Assembly: GCA_018402085.1 (NCBI GenBank)
Contig: JAGYJM010000002.1
Span: 2,991,501-3,055,500, forward strand
Length of the DNA stretch: 64,000 nt
Direction: 5' to 3'
DNA from: Flavobacteriales bacterium
GTDB lineage: Bacteria; Bacteroidota; Bacteroidia; Flavobacteriales_D; Sanyastnellaceae
Positions 1 through 7,679 of this stretch are shown here, piece after piece (position 1 is the stretch's first letter; each line of letters opens with the position of its first letter). The notes under the pieces were generated by a model. That model saw nothing but the letters and a program-made list of their open reading frames with translations. It did not search any database and had not been told where the DNA came from. A program made the translations under genes and the position numbers.

Positions 1-6
1 TCTTCG

Positions 7-2067
7 TCAACGAGTAATCAAAACACTTTGCCGAACAACCCGGCTTTCGCCGTCTGCGTCAGTAAAAGTCACATTGACCACATAAGTACCTTCAGATAGA
101 TCATCGCCATTGGCGGTTTTTCCGTTCCACCTGCCGGCTGCCGCACCTTCAGCCTCATATACGAGGGTACCCCAGCGATTGAAGACCTGCAAATTCAGGT
201 TGGTCAGGCAGTCTGTGATGAACGTAAACTCATCATTGACATTATCGTCATTCGGAGAAAAGATGTTCGGTAGAGCGGTTTCCACATCCGGGCAGTCGTT
301 CACAATGATGAGTACGGAGGTCACATCCTGACAACCGTCTTCGTTCGTAGTTTCGAGGATGAGTTCGAAGGTTCCCGGCGTTTCGAAGAGGTAATTGAGC
401 GCGTCGCCCTGGCCGACAAATTCGCCGTCAACGAACCAGTTCGCATCCACCGCTTCTGCGGTGTTATTCAAGACAGACACGTCAAGCGGCGCACTACCGG
501 TCAAAGGGCCTCCTTCAATCACTGCATCAACGCTGCTTTCAGTCACCTCAACGGAAGCCTCCGTCGTTCCACATTCATTCGTCGCGATAGCCGTGTAAGT
601 GCCGGCTGCATTGACCTCGAGTGAATTGTCAACCGTTCCGTCTGACCAGGTGACCTGGGTATTTGAGCTGGCGTTCAGTAGCGCGGTCTCACCATTGCAG
701 AGGCTGGCATTTGTCGGTGAAACCGTCAGCTCGGGGAAGTCTGTTACTTCGATATCCACGAAAAGTTCAAGAAAACCACATGCCGTTGTGACCACGGCCA
801 GGTATGCACCTTCTTCGCTAACAGTGATAGAGGGACTAATGTCTCCGGTATTCCAGGTCACTGTACCATTGCCTTCAACTTCAAGGTTGATAGATTCACC
901 GTCGCAAATTGGAGAGAGCTCGCCTCCTGTCAACACCCCTTCGGGCGCCACGTCTGCTGTGATGTCTTGCGAAGCAGACACACTTCCGCATTCATTGCTG
1001 AACGTAACGGTGTAGGTGCCTGCTTCGCTCACGGTGAGGGTTGTTCCCTCGTCACCGGTATTCCATACCGCGTTACCCACACCTGTGGCGACGAGTGTAG
1101 TCTCTTCTCCATCGCAAAGCGCTTGCGGACCATCAAAACTGATCATCGGCTGCGGAAGCTGTCCGATGCTGAGTTCGATTTCATCTGTAATGATGCCGTT
1201 GCAGTTGGTGGCCGAGAAAACTAACGTCACCGTATCGCCATCATCCGGTGAGGGTGTATAGGTTGTTGTTGCAGCGTTCGCATCTGCGAAGCTACCGTTG
1301 CCGCCCGACCACTCCACTTCGCTGAAGCTGCCTTGCACCATAGCGTTCAACGTTATGGGTTCTTGTCCGCAGAGCAATTGATCTTCACCGGCATCTACCA
1401 CTTGTGGAGCAAACGGTGCGGTACATCCGTTGTTGCTGTATGTCGCGGTACCATCAGCGGCAAATGTGACCAGTGCGCCATCTTCACCTCCGATATTGCC
1501 ATTTTGATCAACGAGCAGACTGCGGTCGTAGGTAGCAGAAGTTTGACACTCGCCGTCTACTGATACGGTTGTTGTGCGGAGTCCGCTGCCGAAATTGGCG
1601 AAGTGTCCCTGAAAATTACCGGCACACTGAAACAGCACCGTGAGCGTATCAGAGAGTCCGGCAAACGAATTCGAAGCCGTGCACATATCAGAGGACGTAA
1701 TGATCAAAACCGATGAATTCGCCGGCAGGATGCCGTTCTCAGGCTCTTGCAGCCAGCCGCAATTCTCGATGGTAGCGTTGAGTTCTTCAACATGTTCAGC
1801 CGTCTGAGGATCCTGGCAAAAGCCCTGAAAGCTGTTATTTGACCAGTCAATATCGAGATCGGCTACCGTGATGGGTGCCGCTCCGATCGATAAACGCATC
1901 ATTTCGTTCTTGCCTTCGCAGCTGCACGTGGGAGAGTTGCTGCTCGGGCAGCCGCCACCGAGGGTGCAGGCATCCACGAGGATGCTTTCAATGGTGAGGC
2001 ACTGCGCTACAAGACCTGAGGAGGCTGTGAACAACCAGCAGCAGAGGATAAGGTATCGTGTATTCAT
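7..2067 (-). CDS. Secreted multi-Ig-like protein with gliding-motility-type C-terminal domain
   Basis: This 686-residue exported protein is probably secreted by the type IX system and anchored at or released from the cell surface. Residues 1-21 form a signal peptide (MNTRYLILCCWLF..., cut near VAQ-C). Residues 22 to about 225 are Cys-rich and resemble lamin-tail-like modules (ILVDAC...NEMMRLSIG). About five Ig-like repeats follow, each with the pattern C-x-G-E...W-x-T-G-D or W-S-D-G...AGTY. The last ~85 residues are a gliding-motility-associated (CHU_C) domain, with LPNIFSPNDDNVND, VFNRWG and W-N-G-K motifs and a basic end. The fold assignment is from family knowledge; adhesion is an inference. 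A GAT-hairpin at 445-463 is read in frame as TAEAVD in the repeat linker. No partner gene is adjacent. Confidence 0.85.
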   Translation of the reverse strand: MNTRYLILCCWLFTASSGLVAQCLTIESILVDACTLGGGCPSSNSPTCSCEGKNEMMRLSIGAAPITVADLDIDWSNNSFQGFCQDPQTAEHVEELNATIENCGWLQEPENGILPANSSVLIITSSDMCTASNSFAGLSDTLTVLFQCAGNFQGHFANFGSGLRTTTVSVDGECQTSATYDRSLLVDQNGNIGGEDGALVTFAADGTATYSNNGCTAPFAPQVVDAGEDQLLCGQEPITLNAMVQGSFSEVEWSGGNGSFADANAATTTYTPSPDDGDTVTLVFSATNCNGIITDEIELSIGQLPQPMISFDGPQALCDGEETTLVATGVGNAVWNTGDEGTTLTVSEAGTYTVTFSNECGSVSASQDITADVAPEGVLTGGELSPICDGESINLEVEGNGTVTWNTGDISPSITVSEEGAYLAVVTTACGFLELFVDIEVTDFPELTVSPTNASLCNGETALLNASSNTQVTWSDGTVDNSLEVNAAGTYTAIATNECGTTEASVEVTESSVDAVIEGGPLTGSAPLDVSVLNNTAEAVDANWFVDGEFVGQGDALNYLFETPGTFELILETTNEDGCQDVTSVLIIVNDCPDVETALPNIFSPNDDNVNDEFTFITDCLTNLNLQVFNRWGTLVYEAEGAAAGRWNGKTANGDDLSEGTYVVNVTFTDADGESRVVRQSVLITR
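445..463 (-). repeat. GAT-hairpin copy 1 (intragenic)
   Basis: On the minus strand it reads CACCGC-AGAA-GCGGTG-GAT: a perfect 6-bp stem, a tetraloop ending AA, then GAT(GCG). It is in sense orientation within the secreted Ig-like gene and encodes T-A-E-A-V-D. Confidence 0.75.
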
Positions 2068-2167
2068 GGGAGCGCAAAGGTCTGTAAAATGTAGTCATGA
2101 GCGGAAAGGCGCAGGTTATGTTAAGTTTAGGATTTGGCCTTTTGGTGAACAGAACGCATCATTTTCG

Positions 2168-2197
2168 TTGCTGTCAGCGTTGAAAATGTTATATTTG
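2168..2197 (+). promoter_or_regulatory. Promoter of tRNA-Cys
   Basis: TTG at 2168-2170 and TATATTTG at 2190-2197 are 19 nt apart, matching the Bacteroidota -33/-7 promoter pattern (TTG, then TAnnTTTG). The tRNA begins 14 nt downstream. Confidence 0.65.
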
Positions 2198-2211
2198 CCA
2201 TCCTCGAAGAG

Positions 2212-2282
2212 GGTCTGGTGGCCGAGGGGTTAGGCAAAGGTCTGCAAAACCTTGTACAGCGGTTCGAATCCGCTCCAGACCT
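2212..2282 (+). tRNA. tRNA-Cys (GCA)
   Basis: A full cloverleaf can be folded. The acceptor arms GGTCTGG (2212-2218) and CCAGACC (2275-2281) pair, and the discriminator T at 2282 is as expected for tRNA-Cys. The anticodon loop CTGCAAA carries GCA at 2244-2246 on the stem AAGGT/ACCTT. The T-arm is AGCGG-TTCGAAT-CCGCT. The variable loop is short and no CCA is encoded. A promoter lies upstream and an intrinsic terminator downstream, so this looks like a single-gene transcript. Confidence 0.96.
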
Positions 2283-2295
2283 CAAGACTCAATCA

Positions 2296-2328
2296 AAAGC
2301 CCCGCAACAAAAGTTGTCGGGGCTTTTT
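2296..2328 (+). terminator. Intrinsic terminator after tRNA-Cys
   Basis: AGCCCCG-CAAC pairs with GTTG-(T)-CGGGGCT around an AAAA loop, with one bulged T, and is followed by a run of five T. It sits 14 nt after the tRNA. Confidence 0.75.
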
Positions 2329-2366
2329 CATGGATTGCGTTGGGAGCTTGCTCACAAAAGCAAGCC

Positions 2367-2838
2367 GTGAAAAAGGCACGAAGCACGAAGTGCCGGGGCT
2401 TTGATTGCCGGCTTGAATGGCCCACCCCTAAGGATCACGTCAGTAATCCGCAAACCATTGCTGATTGCAGATTTGAATGCACATTTTGTTTGACGGCGCG
2501 AGCGGAGCTTGCTCCGGCGAAGGGGCTCATACAAAAAACCATGACTGCCGCAGGCAGGCGGGCTTTTTAGTCTTGAAGCGCCCCCCTTTCGGATCATGAA
2601 ATAATCCGCGAAACTCGAAAAGTCCAACATAAGCAAGCCGCGAAAACGGCACGAAGCACGAAGTGCCGGGGCTTTGATTGTCGGCTTGAATGGCCCTCCC
2701 CTACGGATCACGTCAGTAATCCGCCAACCATTACTGATTGCTGACTTATGAATGCACATTTTTGTTTGATGGCCCGAACGGAGCTTGCTCCGGCGAAGGG
2801 TCTCAGACAAAAAACCATGCCTGCCGCAGGCAGGCGGA
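2367..2838. repeat. Two direct copies of a ~200-bp intergenic repeat
   Basis: Copy 1 (about 2367-2570) and copy 2 (about 2640-2838) are offset by 273 bp and about 90% alike by eye. Each runs from GGCACGAAGCACGAAGTGCC through a 'TTGATTG.CGGCTTGAATGGCCC' stretch and the hairpin CGGAGCTTGCTCCG to TGCCGCAGGCAGGCGG. Open frames here just translate the repeat, so I do not call a gene in 2330-3483. Confidence 0.7.
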
Positions 2839-2951
2839 CGCGATAAATCGCATCCCTACAAGTCCACCTACATCGCATCCTCCCTATCTACCAGTTTCCC
2901 GGTTTCCCAGATTCCCGAATCGTCGATGGGTCGTCGCGTTTCGCTTCTACA

Positions 2952-3148
2952 AACCGGCGGCAGTAGCCGCTTACCAGTGCACGCACACTGCAGTGTGCGG
3001 CTACAACGAACCGACGGCAGTAGCCGCTTACCAGTGCACGCACACTGCAGTGTGCGGCTACAACGAACCAGCGGCAATAGCCGCTTACCAGTGCACGCAG
3101 ACTGCAGTGGGCGGCTACAACGAACCGGCGGCAGTAGCCGCCGCCACA
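2952..3148. repeat. Tandem array of a 57-bp repeat (left of the TA pair)
   Basis: Units start at 2952, 3009, 3066 and 3123 (exact 57-bp period; the last is partial and ends in GCCGCCGCCACACTGG). Each unit holds two hairpins, GCGGC-AGTA-GCCGC and GCACACTGCAGTGTGC. Unit differences are mostly single bases. The array is preceded by degenerate 8-bp repeats (TTTCCCAG, TCGATGGG) and TCGTCGCGTTTCGCTTC. There are no spacers, so it is not CRISPR. Confidence 0.85.
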
Positions 3149-3228
3149 CTGGAGGCACTTTAAGAAGGATAGGCAGCGCTGGTGTACGCATCCCCCTACC
3201 TCGCTTTCTCCCTATCTCCCTTATTCGC

Positions 3229-3356
3229 CGCATCCTTGCGGCGCGACTTTTTATTTAGGCGCAGCAGACAGGGACGCCTCCCAGGCGTCCGAGCAAATGT
3301 TGACTCAGGAAGCACTTCGATGTTATCCTCCCAGGCGTCCCTGCGTAGAACGCAGG
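3229..3356. repeat. Cluster of short hairpin repeats
   Basis: It contains CGCCGCATCCTTGCGGCG, then GGACGCCTCCCAGGCGTCC at 3272-3290, a second half-copy (CCAGGCGTCC) and CTGCGTAGAACGCAG. These modules recur at 41.03 and 42.91 kb. No coding frame is supported. Confidence 0.6.
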
Positions 3357-3472
3357 ACATAGAATTGTAAGCGCAGACTGTGGTGAGAATGCAAAAACCG
3401 AAATCGCGCTTGGGTTTGTGCCCTGCTCCGGTCGGATGTTAAGCCCTATTGAAGTAGATGACAAAAAGACCG

Positions 3473-3485
3473 ATATTTGAAATAT
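3473..3485. promoter_or_regulatory. Possible operator over the DUF433 start codon
   Basis: ATATTT-G-AAATAT is a perfect 6-bp inverted repeat overlapping the first bases of the antitoxin start codon at 3484. Toxin-antitoxin operons are commonly autoregulated at such sites; that this one is an operator is inference. Confidence 0.3.
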
Positions 3486-3705
3486 GAATCTCAGAAAGTA
3501 CATCGCTATCGATCCGGGTAAAAGGTTTGGTCGACCAATACTGATTGGAACAAGGATCACCGTTTCTGATGTTCTCAACTGGCTGGCAAATGGGATGACT
3601 AAGGAGCAGATCATAGAAGATTACCCCGAACTCACAGAAGAAATGATCAATGCCGTGTTGTTCTACGCAGCAACGCGACAGAATCATCTCGGTTTTGCTT
3701 CATGA
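3484..3705 (+). CDS. DUF433 family antitoxin-like protein
   Basis: This 73-residue protein matches the DUF433 (VapB-like) pattern: an N-terminal I-DPG-x-x-FGRPIL-GTRI motif, then a helix-turn-helix-like stretch (VSDVLNWLANGMTKEQIIEDYP) ending in L-T-E-E-x-I-x-A-V-L. By family, DUF433 proteins are proposed antitoxins that bind DNA and a DUF5615 PIN-like partner. The next gene overlaps it by 4 bp (ATGA at 3702-3705), so the two are translationally coupled. The pair sits alone between two 57-bp repeat arrays. A small palindrome overlaps its start. Confidence 0.85.
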   Translation: MNLRKYIAIDPGKRFGRPILIGTRITVSDVLNWLANGMTKEQIIEDYPELTEEMINAVLFYAATRQNHLGFAS

Positions 3706-4046
3706 AAATCCTTTTTGATCAGAACATCTCTTATCGAATTGTAAAGAAGCTCGAGACGCATTTCGATAAAGTTTCTCAAGTTCGGTTAGAGGGTCTGGAA
3801 AACTCGACAGACTTAGAAATTTGGGACTACGCAAAGGCAAACGACTTCGTCATTGTAACCTTCGATGTTGACTTTTACGATTTTTCAGTAATCTGGGGAG
3901 CCCTACCAAAAATTATTTTGATAAGAAGTTTTGACCAAACGACAAGTTCAGTAATTCATTTGCTTCTTAAGCATATGGCCTCTATCAAGGATTTTGAGGC
4001 AGACCAACAAATCGGCTGCTTAGAGATTGTACAGAATAACCCTTGA
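3702..4046 (+). CDS. DUF5615 PIN-like toxin protein
   Basis: The 114-residue product begins MKILFDQNIS, which is the acidic first strand of the DUF5615 PIN-like family (usually LxDENLS). It continues with WDYAKANDFVIVTFDVDFYD, carrying the second acidic cluster (T-F-D-x-D-F) expected of a PIN-type metal site. Such proteins are inferred RNase toxins paired with DUF433 antitoxins. Length is normal for the family (about 110-120). It overlaps the antitoxin gene by 4 bp. The stop at 4044-4046 lies about 90 bp before the right-hand 57-bp array. Toxic activity is inferred, not seen. Confidence 0.85.
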   Translation: MKILFDQNISYRIVKKLETHFDKVSQVRLEGLENSTDLEIWDYAKANDFVIVTFDVDFYDFSVIWGALPKIILIRSFDQTTSSVIHLLLKHMASIKDFEADQQIGCLEIVQNNP

Positions 4047-4134
4047 CAAGGCCTGAGCGATTACAGGCAATTTCCCCGTTTCCGGTTTCCCGAAAAGTCC
4101 ATAGGTCGATAAGTCGTCGCGTTTCGCTTCCACG

Positions 4135-4345
4135 AACCGGCGGCAATAGCCGCTTACCAGTGCACGCACACTGCAGTGTGCGGCTACAACGAACCGGCGG
4201 CAGTAGCCGCTTACCAGTGCGCGCACACTGCAGTGGGCGCCTGCAACGAACCGGCGGCAATAGCCGCTTACCAGTGCGCGCACACTGCAGTGGGCGGCTA
4301 CAACGAACCGGCGGCGGTAGCCGCCGCCACACTGGGGGCACTTTA
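4135..4345. repeat. Tandem array of the 57-bp repeat (right of the TA pair)
   Basis: Units start at 4135, 4192, 4249 and 4306, with the same sequence, orientation and 5' flank (GTCGTCGCGTTTCGCTTC) as the array at 2952. The 3' flank is also shared (GCCGCCGCCACACTGG, then GGCACTTTAA). In the second stem CACTGCAGTG is kept while neighbouring bases vary. Confidence 0.85.
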
Positions 4346-4740
4346 AAGATGGACAGGCAGCGCAAGTATGCGCTGATTTAAGAACTTTCCCAGTTCCCCA
4401 GTTTCCCGAATCGTCCATAGGTCCATGGGTCGATGGGTCGTCTCGCCTCGCCGCATTATTGCGGCGATTATGGGTGTATGTTGCAGCATGTAGGGACGCG
4501 CCTCGCGCGTCCGCACCTGCATGCGACAGATTAGGACGCGATAAATCGCGTCCCTACGTTGGTGTTTCTAAATGCCAGGCAGCGCAAGTATGCGCTGCTT
4601 TAATAACTTTCCCGGTTTCCCTGTTTCGCGGTTTCCCGAAATTGTCCATAAGCCGATCCGTCTGTGCGTCTTCACCATTTCCCAGATGTTGTGGTGGTAG
4701 CCGCAATACGGCGGGGCTTTCATATTTATTTAGGTGCACA
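4346..4740. repeat. Composite intergenic repeat block
   Basis: It holds, in order: CAGCGCAAGTATGCGCTG, TTTCCCAG-type 8-mers, GTCCATAGGTCCATGG-type 8-mers, CGCCGCATTATTGCGGCG, GGACGCGCCTCGCGCGTCC (4494-4512), GGACGCGATAAATCGCGTCC (4534-4553), TTGGTGTTTCTAAATGCC, a second CAGCGCAAGTATGCGCTG and further 8-mers. The same order recurs at 6.4-6.9 kb. I see no gene in 4047-4895. Confidence 0.65.
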
Positions 4741-4895
4741 AGGCATATCGCGTATGGAGTTCGCCTCCCCCTGATCCCGTGCTTCTGCACGGCCTATCGC
4801 CCCTGAGATCAATCAAGACTCCTTGAAGAGAGCAATCCAGTCTTATTAATCTTATTTTCCCGGTGTTCAAACGCAGTCTATTTCGGGATAGGTTT

Positions 4896-5348
4896 TCATA
4901 ATGACTGTTGCCTGAAAAACACCATCGCTTGGCCAAATGCCTGAGCGCCGATAATGAAATGCGATGCGTAAAGCAGGCTTGGCGGACCGGTCGTTGATGA
5001 ATCTTGCGTTTTGCTTTTATAATGCAAGTAAGCAAAGTAGCCCATCAGAGCCAATGCCAGCGCACTGAGTGCTTCTGTAATTGACTTGTAGGTCGATACC
5101 TGCGGCTTGCCTATCTGGAGGGCTACTACAACAAGCGCACTGCAGCAGACGACAAGCTGCGCAATGAGTACAACTTCTTTAACGTTAGTGACTGATTGTT
5201 TGAATAGCCAACGTCTCTTCATTATGGCGAAGAACATGCCACAGCTGAGAACAACGCTTGAAACAACCCTAGTAAGTGGCCAGCCTGTCAGCGGTAACAG
5301 AGCAACCAGGCAAAGGAATGCCAAGAATGATAGGAGTGTTTTGTTCAT
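4896..5348 (-). CDS. Small integral membrane protein, function unknown
   Basis: I chose the ATG at 5348 (MNKTLLSFLAFLCLVALL); the frame extends upstream into sequence with no membrane or signal character. The 150-residue product has about four hydrophobic segments (roughly 4-22, 28-45, 57-78 and 91-110) and a polar Thr/Ser-rich tail. I recognise no family. Its start is 11 bp after the stop of the lipoprotein gene on the same strand, so the two probably form one transcript. Confidence 0.6.
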   Translation of the reverse strand: MNKTLLSFLAFLCLVALLPLTGWPLTRVVSSVVLSCGMFFAIMKRRWLFKQSVTNVKEVVLIAQLVVCCSALVVVALQIGKPQVSTYKSITEALSALALALMGYFAYLHYKSKTQDSSTTGPPSLLYASHFIIGAQAFGQAMVFFRQQSL

Positions 5349-5359
5349 GGGTGTTAACA

Positions 5360-6184
5360 CTAACAATTCGGATTGTTCACTGTATTTACTACACCTTGGT
5401 ATATTGAATCTCCAACCGCACCTACTAAGGTGGCGGGTAGACCAACCCAAGCAAAAGCTGTCGCTATGGGACTGTCTAAATCTACCAATACACCAAAGTT
5501 GCGCTCAGCGGCCTCTTCGAAATAGTTGTCAAAACAATCCCACCAAGCTGGAGGTAATTGAGTAGAGTCGTAATGTGTGCCTGCCACGACAATCCCGGTA
5601 TGCTCGACGAACCAAACAACATTTCTAATCATCGACGAATAGGATAATAAATACTCACGTGTGGCTTGGTGAATAAAATCACTCTGAGCGATTTCGTCTT
5701 CTAAAAATTTGATTTGTTCAATGGACAGTTGAGCATTTGAGAAGTCAATGGTGGATCGAATCAATTCAGCCAGAAGTCTTCTCGCCTCTAGTGACAGGTG
5801 ATCTTCCACAATGTTTGTATGAAAACCAGCTTCATAGTCAGGTAGAATGCTATTCCACTGAGCAACATATTCATCACTTGTTGCACTAGGCGAGTCATAC
5901 TCCAGCTCGTTTACTTGACCTAGCATAGCGCGAATATTAGATCCAAGATAGTCGAACGGGTTGTTCGGGTTTTCAGGATTGTAAGATTTTTCTGTAATCT
6001 CGATTTTGGACAGGCCCAACTCTAATGAATGGATATACTCAAGTTCTTTTTTGTTTAGGCCGTCACCGCTTAAAAACGCCTCTTCGGGTTTAAGATTGGT
6101 TTCCTTATTGCAAGCAGTAAGTAGCAAGAAACAAGCAGCAAGTGACAAGTGACAAGTAGATTTCATTTGTTGTGTTTTATTCAT
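5360..6184 (-). CDS. Lipoprotein of unknown function
   Basis: This predicted lipoprotein has a short basic N-terminus, a hydrophobic stretch (LSLAACFLLL) and the lipobox L-T-A-C followed by Asn-Lys. The start may be 6184 (MNKTQQMKS) or 6166 (MKSTCHLS); both leave the lipobox well placed. The mature part (~250 residues) is acidic and helical-looking, with a central ARRLLAELIRSTIDFSNAQL segment and a Cys-containing end (VNNPNC). No recognised domain. It precedes the membrane-protein gene by 11 bp. Confidence 0.7.
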   Translation of the reverse strand: MNKTQQMKSTCHLSLAACFLLLTACNKETNLKPEEAFLSGDGLNKKELEYIHSLELGLSKIEITEKSYNPENPNNPFDYLGSNIRAMLGQVNELEYDSPSATSDEYVAQWNSILPDYEAGFHTNIVEDHLSLEARRLLAELIRSTIDFSNAQLSIEQIKFLEDEIAQSDFIHQATREYLLSYSSMIRNVVWFVEHTGIVVAGTHYDSTQLPPAWWDCFDNYFEEAAERNFGVLVDLDSPIATAFAWVGLPATLVGAVGDSIYQGVVNTVNNPNC

Positions 6185-6383
6185 GTGACGAATGCAATGT
6201 AAAAAAAATTTACAACACAAATTACTTGCTATAAGGTGATGTTCAACTTACATTAATGTAGTAGACTGTCTGCAACGCGGTCAAATAAAATTACCTGAGA
6301 GACCTATTAACTTTCATGCATTGAGCATTCCGTGTCGCACATAATTCAGAATGCATAACTGTCGGGTTTGAATCTCGAGCCTT

Positions 6384-6895
6384 CGATGGGTCCTCGTACT
6401 TCGCCGCATTCTTGCGGCGCCCATGTGTGCATATTGCACCATGTAGGGACGCGCCTCGCGCGTCCGCACCTGCATACGACGGATAGGACGCGCTTAGCGC
6501 GTCCCTACGTTGGTGTTTCTAAATGCCAGGCAGCGCAAGTATGCGCTGGTTTAAGAACTTCCCAAGCTCCCGATTTCCCAGTTTCCCGAATCGTCGCTGA
6601 GTCGATGGTTCGTCTCGCTTCGCCGCATTCTTGCGGCGCCAATGGCTGCATGTTGCACCATGCAGGGACGCGCCTCGCGCGTCCGCACCTGCATACGACG
6701 AATAGGACGCGATAAATCGCGTCCCTACGTTGGTGTTTCTAAATGCCAGGCAGCGCAAATATGCGCTGGTTTAAGAACTTCCCCAGTTTCCCAGTTCCCC
6801 GGTTTCCCGAATCGTCGATAGGTCGATAAGTCGATAGGTCTTCGGCTTCCCAGCTTCCCGATAAGTCGATAGGTCGATAGGTCGATGCGTCGACA
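6384..6895. repeat. Tandem ~219-bp composite repeat units
   Basis: Two units, with CGCCGCATTCTTGCGGCG at about 6401 and 6620 (219-bp period). Each carries GGACGCGCCTCGCGCGTCC (6447 and 6666), a second GGACG hairpin whose arms differ (GGACGCGCTTAGCGCGTCC at 6486; GGACGCGATAAATCGCGTCC at 6705), TTGGTGTTTCTAAATGCC, a CAGCGCA/TGCGCTG hairpin and 8-mer runs. The block ends in about 100 bp of TCGATAGG/TCGATAAG 8-mers. I see no gene in 6221-6918. Confidence 0.75.
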
Positions 6896-6918
6896 AGTCA
6901 ATCCGCAATCGGCGATAA

Positions 6919-7569
6919 TTAACCTTCGAAGGCGACAACCTCTTCCACCTGCTGAATGTGCGTCTTCAACAAGTTCTCGATGCCGTTCTTCAAGGTGAGC
7001 ATTGAACTGGGGCATCCGCTGCAGGCGCCGCGGAGGGTGACATACACCTTGCCTTCTTTGTAGGCCTTGAAATCAATCGCGCCGCCGTCTTGTTCTACGG
7101 CCGGACGTACAAACTGGTCCAGCAAGTCTTTGATCTGGTCATCGAATTCTGACGGTACGATGTCTTCGTCTGCTAGTTCAGATGTGGCGGTAGAACCGGG
7201 CGTGTTCGCATCCGGCGCTTTTGCGCCGTTCGCCTGCGGAACCGCACCTTCAGGCACCCACTTCACCGCTTCGAGGTGCTCAGTCAGAAACTCACGGATG
7301 TGCTCGCGCAACTGCTGTACAATCATCTCCCAGCCGAGCGAATCGTCTTTCGTGATCGAAACGTAATTGCCTGAAATGAACACACTCGTCACAAACGGGA
7401 AGTTCAGAATCTCATCGGCCAGCGGCGACGAACCCTCCACCTGCTCTTTCGAGGTGAACTCAACCTGCTGTCCGCCGGTGATGAGCGGGCGGTCAACTAC
7501 AAACTTCATCACAGCCGGATTCGGAGTCATTTCAGCGTAGACGGCGGTGGGAATCTTTTTCGTTTCCAT
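6919..7569 (-). CDS. Nfu-type iron-sulfur cluster scaffold/carrier protein
   Basis: This 216-residue protein carries Fe-S clusters to target apoproteins in the cytoplasm. Residues 1 to ~95 form the Nfu N-terminal domain (AEMTPNPAVMKFV...GNYVSITK). An Ala/Pro-rich linker follows, then a NifU C-terminal domain (about 135-216) with the cluster-binding C-S-G-C pair in GACSGCPSS and LKNGIENLLK. The start at 7569 (METKKIPTAVYAEM) is preferred because a TACCTTTG -7 box lies 33 nt upstream; the longer frame would begin upstream of that promoter. A GAT-hairpin at 7210-7228 encodes GAKAPD in the linker. Confidence 0.9.
   Translation of the reverse strand: METKKIPTAVYAEMTPNPAVMKFVVDRPLITGGQQVEFTSKEQVEGSSPLADEILNFPFVTSVFISGNYVSITKDDSLGWEMIVQQLREHIREFLTEHLEAVKWVPEGAVPQANGAKAPDANTPGSTATSELADEDIVPSEFDDQIKDLLDQFVRPAVEQDGGAIDFKAYKEGKVYVTLRGACSGCPSSMLTLKNGIENLLKTHIQQVEEVVAFEG
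7210..7228 (-). repeat. GAT-hairpin copy 2 (intragenic)
   Basis: CGGCGC-AAAA-GCGCCG-GAT on the minus strand, sense in the Nfu gene, encoding G-A-K-A-P-D in the flexible linker between the two domains. Confidence 0.75.
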
Positions 7570-7601
7570 AAGAGCAGTTTTCTGTCGATGCGTTTTCTTT
7601 G

Positions 7602-7609
7602 CAAAGGTA
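7602..7609 (-). promoter_or_regulatory. -7 promoter element of the Nfu gene
   Basis: TACCTTTG on the minus strand matches TAnnTTTG and lies 33 nt before the chosen start codon. A convincing -33 TTG is not visible. Confidence 0.45.
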
Positions 7610-7679
7610 AGGCGGAGAACCTGCGCATGAAACATCGTCGGCGCCGGCTTGTTCTCCCCGTCGCATTCAACCTCCTGAA

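Noticed and set aside
2352-2810. A 152-codon minus-strand frame with an internally repeated peptide
   Set aside because: The internal repetition simply reflects the 273-bp-spaced DNA repeat; it has no homologous domain and no promoter.
2952-3148. Possible CRISPR array
   Set aside because: The 57-bp units are directly abutting with no spacers, and no cas gene is present anywhere in the window.
6401-6420. CGCCGCATTCTTGCGGCG hairpins as members of the GAT-hairpin family
   Set aside because: They lack the GAT next to the stem and have a 7-bp stem; they belong to the intergenic composite blocks instead.
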